From the NCBI GenBank assembly GCA_964503525.1, contig CAZCZY010000049.1, positions 1-26,153 of the forward strand: DNA of 26,153 nucleotides. Direction: 5' to 3'. The position numbers were made by a program, and so were the translations under genes. The DNA is from CAZCZY01 sp964503525. GTDB lineage: Bacteria > Patescibacteriota > JAUYIX01. This document shows positions 22,537-26,153 of the stretch, piece by piece. Position 1 is the first letter of the stretch; each line of letters opens with the position of its first letter. The notes under the pieces are model-generated. The model worked only from the letters and a program-made list of their open reading frames with translations, ran no database searches and had not been told where the DNA came from.

Positions 22537-25032
22537 CTAGAATGTCCGCGCAAAGACTGCCGTCTGCAGTGTGCGCAGTAATGATTGCGGCTCGCTTGTG
22601 GATGGTTCCGCAATACCCATTACCGCAAACCAAGAAAACTCAATGTCGGAATCTGCAGGATCTTTTAGTTCGATCGTAAAGCTGTCCTTAGAAATGTCAC
22701 TAACTTTATACTGCGGTGAAAAATCTTTTGGCGTTACAAATACTTGAGGAGGTGTTGCGTATGCCAAAGCAAACTTGATTGTAACTTTAGTTTCACCTGC
22801 CGCGATTTTTGCGCTTCCCGCGGTGTCTTTACCGACGGTGATGTGTCCAGCCAGGGTTACTGCGCCGCCAAATGTCGCCTCGCCATCTATTTGGAGAGAG
22901 CCGGCAACGAGTTGACCAGTAACTTCGAGCTCAGGCAACGACTTTATTGCTGTCGTGGCAACTTCTTCAACAACTTTTTCGCTGACATTTTCTCCATCAG
23001 GCAGTTTGATTGCGGCCTGCCAGCCCAAAACTGCGTCGCTCACGTCCTGCGATATCTCAAGGCCCCCAGAGCGTGGCGCCAACAACACACTGATAGTTGC
23101 GTCGCCCTTGCTGGATGACAATGCGATGCCAATCACTGCGTCACCTGACTTTGCCTTGCGGCCAACTCCGGCAACACTCGATGGTCCCACAAAATCACCG
23201 ATCGCGATCGACCCATTCTCCCCATTTACCTGTGTGGGGACTTGTCCAACAAGCCCAACCGTTGCCTTGTTTGTACCTGGCTGCGTGACATCTTTTGTCG
23301 ACTCCGGGACATTACCAACAAACGAAGGTGCCGTAGAAATTACGCCAATAGGCATGTCGCCCATTGTAATTTTACGAACCCCACCTTTTCGCGCTTCATC
23401 TACCGTCACAATCGTGCCAGGCTCTAAATAATCACTGGCGCTAAATATTTCTGCTAAGTCTGCGCCAGCACTGCTATAGGCCGCTTCCGAAAAAGTCGCG
23501 CCGGTTCCGTCAACCCGCCAGACAGCTTCACGACTCGCGAGAGCGACGTCATCGATATTGGTGTTGAGCGCAATAAAATTAAAGTTCGTACCTGGGGCAT
23601 TATCGTCATACGTTCCAATTGATAAAAGGCCTGCTGCCTCGTCACCGCTCGAACCAGTCATCGTCATGATCGGTGCTTCTGACTGAATCGCGATCGCAGC
23701 ACTACCGTTGAGTCCCGTTGCAAATGTTTGAGGCGCTAGATCATCCTCGGCAAAGGTCACTTCTATGCCAATGTTATTTCCTGTTGAGTTGCTGTCCGCC
23801 CGAATGGTTCGTCCCGTGCCTGCGTTGAGGGAGAAGATGCCTGTACCAGCCCCCGCTGCACTGGTCTTGCTTACGAGCAAGGCTGTCGTGTCAGCCGATT
23901 GAGTGATGGTCGCAGCAGTTGTAAGTGCGGCACCTGTCCTAGTAACCACAAGCGGTGTTGTTGCTGACGTAAATGTCGCGGTCCCCGTGTCACTAAACGT
24001 TGCCAAACCATTACCGGCCGGACTGATCAAAACATCGTCGCCGCTGGTGAGCGTGATGTCACCAAGGCCCGGGCCGCCCGCTGCCGTCGTGATTGCAAAA
24101 TCACCCGTGGCACTCGTCGTCGTAATCGCTCCATCCGCATACCCAGTGGACGAACCAACCGTCAGACCAGAGTCCGTAAAAATCGTACTTTCTATCCCTG
24201 CGGTACCCGCGACAAAGAAATCATCGCCACCGGGAAAGAACGCTACATTGGAAAGTGATTCGGCACTGGCCGCTGCACCGACACCTAGGTCATTGCTAAA
24301 CGTCACATTTCCCAGGTCATCAAAGTTTGCAAAAGTCGTTCCCGCATCTTGTATGAGCAAATCCTCGGTGTCACTCAGGTTAAAGCGTAAATTCCCTTGC
24401 CCCTGCGCGCCATCGACAGTGACGATCGCCGCCGTTGCTCCGTAATTGTTGTGCGCCTGATCCAAGCTAACGCCACTGATCGGACCTGCAGGCCCTACCG
24501 AACCAACGGCACCGGTCGCACCAGTTGCTCCACTGGAACCTGTTGCGCCGGGTGCTCCCGATCCACTCGAACCGGCCGGCCCTACTGTCCCTGGTGCTCC
24601 AGGTGTCCCTGGCAAGCCAGGCAACCCTGGCGCAGCGCCAATCACTCCGGGCTGAACGCTCGTCGGTGCCGCAGGACAAAAGTACACTTCGCCGTTAGGA
24701 CCACTGAGTTGTGTAAATGGACCGCCAAACGAACCATCTAAATCTGTCACTCCACCAAATTGGCTAATTTGTAGGGCGGCTGAGTTAAAAGCATCGCGCA
24801 TGGCTTGGTTGTCCCGACGAAGCGTGCAGAGTTCGTACAGGGCACGAGCCACTAAGATCAGCAATATCAAGCAAAATATCGTCAGGAGTCGATGCGTCCA
24901 GTTTGAGCGGTGCTCGTGCTTATCAAAACGCTCACCGAGCGGATTGACCGGTTTAGGACCGCCGACCGTTCCGGGTGGCGTGGAGAGTCCGCCTGTCGGA
25001 GGCCGCTGAGTTGAAGAGGAAGTGCCGTTCAC
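22537..25032 (-). CDS. Collagen-like, lectin-tipped surface protein
   Basis: 831 residues from GTG 25032, the only start before an upstream in-frame stop. The cytoplasmic N-terminus is Pro/Gly-rich, then one membrane helix (about 48-66). A collagen-like G-X-Y run spans residues 136-185: 17 triplets, with one break at 157-159. A long Gly/Thr/Ala/Ser-rich region (about 190-515) looks like β-helix or fibre repeats. Residues about 523-650 hold a compact domain beginning ADLAEIFSASDYLEPGTIVT. The C-terminus (about 740-806) resembles an H-type lectin domain: KVTIKFALAYATPPQVFVTP, then DSDIEFSWFAVMG. This is the architecture of an anchored trimeric fibre with a binding head. The target is unknown. 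Confidence 0.85.
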   Translation of the reverse strand: MNGTSSSTQRPPTGGLSTPPGTVGGPKPVNPLGERFDKHEHRSNWTHRLLTIFCLILLILVARALYELCTLRRDNQAMRDAFNSAALQISQFGGVTDLDGSFGGPFTQLSGPNGEVYFCPAAPTSVQPGVIGAAPGLPGLPGTPGAPGTVGPAGSSGSGAPGATGSSGATGATGAVGSVGPAGPISGVSLDQAHNNYGATAAIVTVDGAQGQGNLRFNLSDTEDLLIQDAGTTFANFDDLGNVTFSNDLGVGAAASAESLSNVAFFPGGDDFFVAGTAGIESTIFTDSGLTVGSSTGYADGAITTTSATGDFAITTAAGGPGLGDITLTSGDDVLISPAGNGLATFSDTGTATFTSATTPLVVTRTGAALTTAATITQSADTTALLVSKTSAAGAGTGIFSLNAGTGRTIRADSNSTGNNIGIEVTFAEDDLAPQTFATGLNGSAAIAIQSEAPIMTMTGSSGDEAAGLLSIGTYDDNAPGTNFNFIALNTNIDDVALASREAVWRVDGTGATFSEAAYSSAGADLAEIFSASDYLEPGTIVTVDEARKGGVRKITMGDMPIGVISTAPSFVGNVPESTKDVTQPGTNKATVGLVGQVPTQVNGENGSIAIGDFVGPSSVAGVGRKAKSGDAVIGIALSSSKGDATISVLLAPRSGGLEISQDVSDAVLGWQAAIKLPDGENVSEKVVEEVATTAIKSLPELEVTGQLVAGSLQIDGEATFGGAVTLAGHITVGKDTAGSAKIAAGETKVTIKFALAYATPPQVFVTPKDFSPQYKVSDISKDSFTIELKDPADSDIEFSWFAVMGIAEPSTSEPQSLLRTLQTAVFARTF

Positions 25033-25053
25033 GTGAGAGTGTAAAGTGACCTA

Positions 25054-25081
25054 AGTATAATCTAGGTCAGTCTGAATGCAA
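25054..25081 (-). promoter_or_regulatory. Promoter of the collagen-like gene, with operator-like inverted repeat
   Basis: TTGCAT (25081-25076), a 16-base spacer and TATACT (25059-25054). The -10 lies inside a perfect inverted repeat, TGACCTA (25047-25053) with TAGGTCA (25063-25069), spaced by 9 bases. Opposite strand: a perfect TATAAT, with no gene downstream to use it. Confidence 0.6.
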
Positions 25082-25099
25082 AACGGGCAGTAACCTCTA

Positions 25100-26153
25100 T
25101 CATGCGGCCTTAAGAGCCCCAGGTGCTGTGACCGGGGCAGGACTCGCGCGTAACGGAATGTCCTGAATTACCAGAGCAGGTCTATTGCTTGGTGTAAAGG
25201 GCTTACTGCGGTAGCGATCGTAGCCGTTGCGGAAGGTCTCGACTTGATAGTTGCTCCGCCCAACGAGAAAGCCATATCGTCCAGAATCATCGGTAACGAC
25301 CGTTTCCAACACGCGTGCAAATTTTGTATCCAATATACGAACCACCGCCCGAGAAACACTTTTTGAACTCTTGAAATCATAAACACGTCCCCAGGGTTGA
25401 CCGTGTTCTCGCTCGGTCAATCGTGCAAACAACAAGAAAAGTACGCACTGCAGCGCAAACAAAACCCAAGACAAGGTTGTCCATGAGTACACCACTACGA
25501 GGGCAGAAAATATGACTCCAAAATACGCAAAAAAGGCGTGAATGGCGACGCGCGACTTTCGGCTCAAGGCTTCCGATAGTGAAGCCTTGTCCTCCGGTCC
25601 GTCCATCGGCAGGTTAACATCGAGCACGGTTTCTTCTTTGAGACTGACTGCCTCACCCGTGACAATCCGTCCAAAGTTAATATCGGTGGTTTCTCCGGCC
25701 AAGAAACGTGAGGGATAGGTAAAGCCAGTTTTGTTCGCCTCAAGTCGGTAATGACCTTTTGGTAAGAAGAAAGTAAAGCGTCCATCGCGATCAGTTACCC
25801 GCGTGCGCATTATTTTTCCCGAGTCATCGTTTATTAATCGAACAAGTGCCAAGTCCAGCGGTTTTTTACTCAGACTGTCAAAGACCACACCATAGCCTTT
25901 GCGTTTGCGACCAAAAATTGCCACGCCAGGTACCGTAAAGACAAATTGTATAAAACGAACGGCATTAATATACGGCACCGCTAATAAGAGGTTGATAAGT
26001 CCGACTGCAAGAGCCAAGGACCCTAAGCCGATGCTCACTTGAGGTGTATATGGTAGCTCAAAGGCAGGATCAATCTGGGTAATTTGTAAGGCTCCGAGAA
26101 AGACTCGGCGACAAAGATCTTGGATGGACTGTGCCTGCGTGGGCAGCGCGATA
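25100..26153 (-). CDS. Membrane protein with two carboxypeptidase-regulatory-like domains, truncated at the right edge
   Basis: The frame is open from the stop at 25100 to the right edge, so the N-terminus is outside the window; the GTG at 26038 is probably an internal valine. At least 350 residues are visible. In order: a polar stretch, a hydrophobic segment (SLALAVGLINLLLAV), a CarboxypepD_reg-like β domain (KGYGVVFDSLSKKPLDLALV ... GHYRLEANKTGFTYPS), two close helices (IHAFFAYFGVIFSALVVVYS and WVLFALQCVLFLLFARL), then a second copy of the same fold (WGRVYDFKSSKSVSRAVV ... YQVETFRNGYDRY). Both copies carry the TVTD.dGRY/F-type turn. If the two helices form a hairpin, both β domains face the same side. 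Function is unknown. Confidence 0.8.
   Translation of the reverse strand, partial: IALPTQAQSIQDLCRRVFLGALQITQIDPAFELPYTPQVSIGLGSLALAVGLINLLLAVPYINAVRFIQFVFTVPGVAIFGRKRKGYGVVFDSLSKKPLDLALVRLINDDSGKIMRTRVTDRDGRFTFFLPKGHYRLEANKTGFTYPSRFLAGETTDINFGRIVTGEAVSLKEETVLDVNLPMDGPEDKASLSEALSRKSRVAIHAFFAYFGVIFSALVVVYSWTTLSWVLFALQCVLFLLFARLTEREHGQPWGRVYDFKSSKSVSRAVVRILDTKFARVLETVVTDDSGRYGFLVGRSNYQVETFRNGYDRYRSKPFTPSNRPALVIQDIPLRASPAPVTAPGALKAA

Noticed and set aside
24470..24660. Tandem repeat or CRISPR-like signal in the collagen region
   Set aside because: The repetition is only the short Gly-X-Y codon pattern; units are not identical and there are no spacers.

Overview
The window looks like chromosomal DNA of a Patescibacteria/CPR bacterium, most likely a parcubacterial-type lineage. 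This is inferred from gene content and protein style, because no rRNA is present. The pointers are a dense set of translation and replication genes with almost no metabolism, a ThrRS without the TGS domain, a long acidic/Lys tail on bL25, many single-pass low-complexity surface proteins, an orphan RND transporter, and a Baseplate_J-like membrane protein next to dnaE. UGA ends several clear genes (rodA, miaA), so this is not a UGA=Gly lineage. I see no mobile element, CRISPR array, tRNA or rRNA, and no gene-free gap over about 200 bases.

Layout. (1) 1-416, minus: the start of a membrane-anchored protein cut by the left edge. (2) 523-3149, plus: rpmE-prfA-prmC, coding for bL31, RF1 and the enzyme that methylates RF1's GGQ glutamine, then a small two-helix membrane protein. 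(3) 3177-6595, minus: a TM protein with thrombospondin-3-like Ca-binding repeats, rodA, a His-rich zinc-ribbon protein and rplY. (4) 6693-14417, plus: dnaE with an apparently intact PHP metal site, the Baseplate_J-like protein, then thrS and miaA. (5) 14445-15217, minus: two orphan small genes, each with its own promoter, strong Shine-Dalgarno and terminator. (6) 15273-18534, minus: nusG-rplK-rplA, then gatB. (7) 18674-26153, minus: a DUF5680-like protein, an RND permease, a small TM protein, a large collagen-like/lectin-like surface protein, and a membrane protein with carboxypeptidase-regulatory-like domains that runs off the right edge.

The most notable element is the thrS leader (about 11596-11707). 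It folds into a textbook T-box antiterminator with a 7-nt UGGAACC bulge, and this is mutually exclusive with an intrinsic terminator. A promoter lies so close upstream that only one short hairpin, carrying an ACU threonine codon in its loop, can serve as Stem I. This would be a minimal T-box sensing uncharged tRNA-Thr, which suits an organism that probably scavenges amino acids.

Other signals are a recurring promoter layout in which the -10 box ends 7-9 nt before the start codon (possible leaderless mRNAs), a hairpin plus T-run in the nusG leader, and operator-like palindromes inside two promoters.
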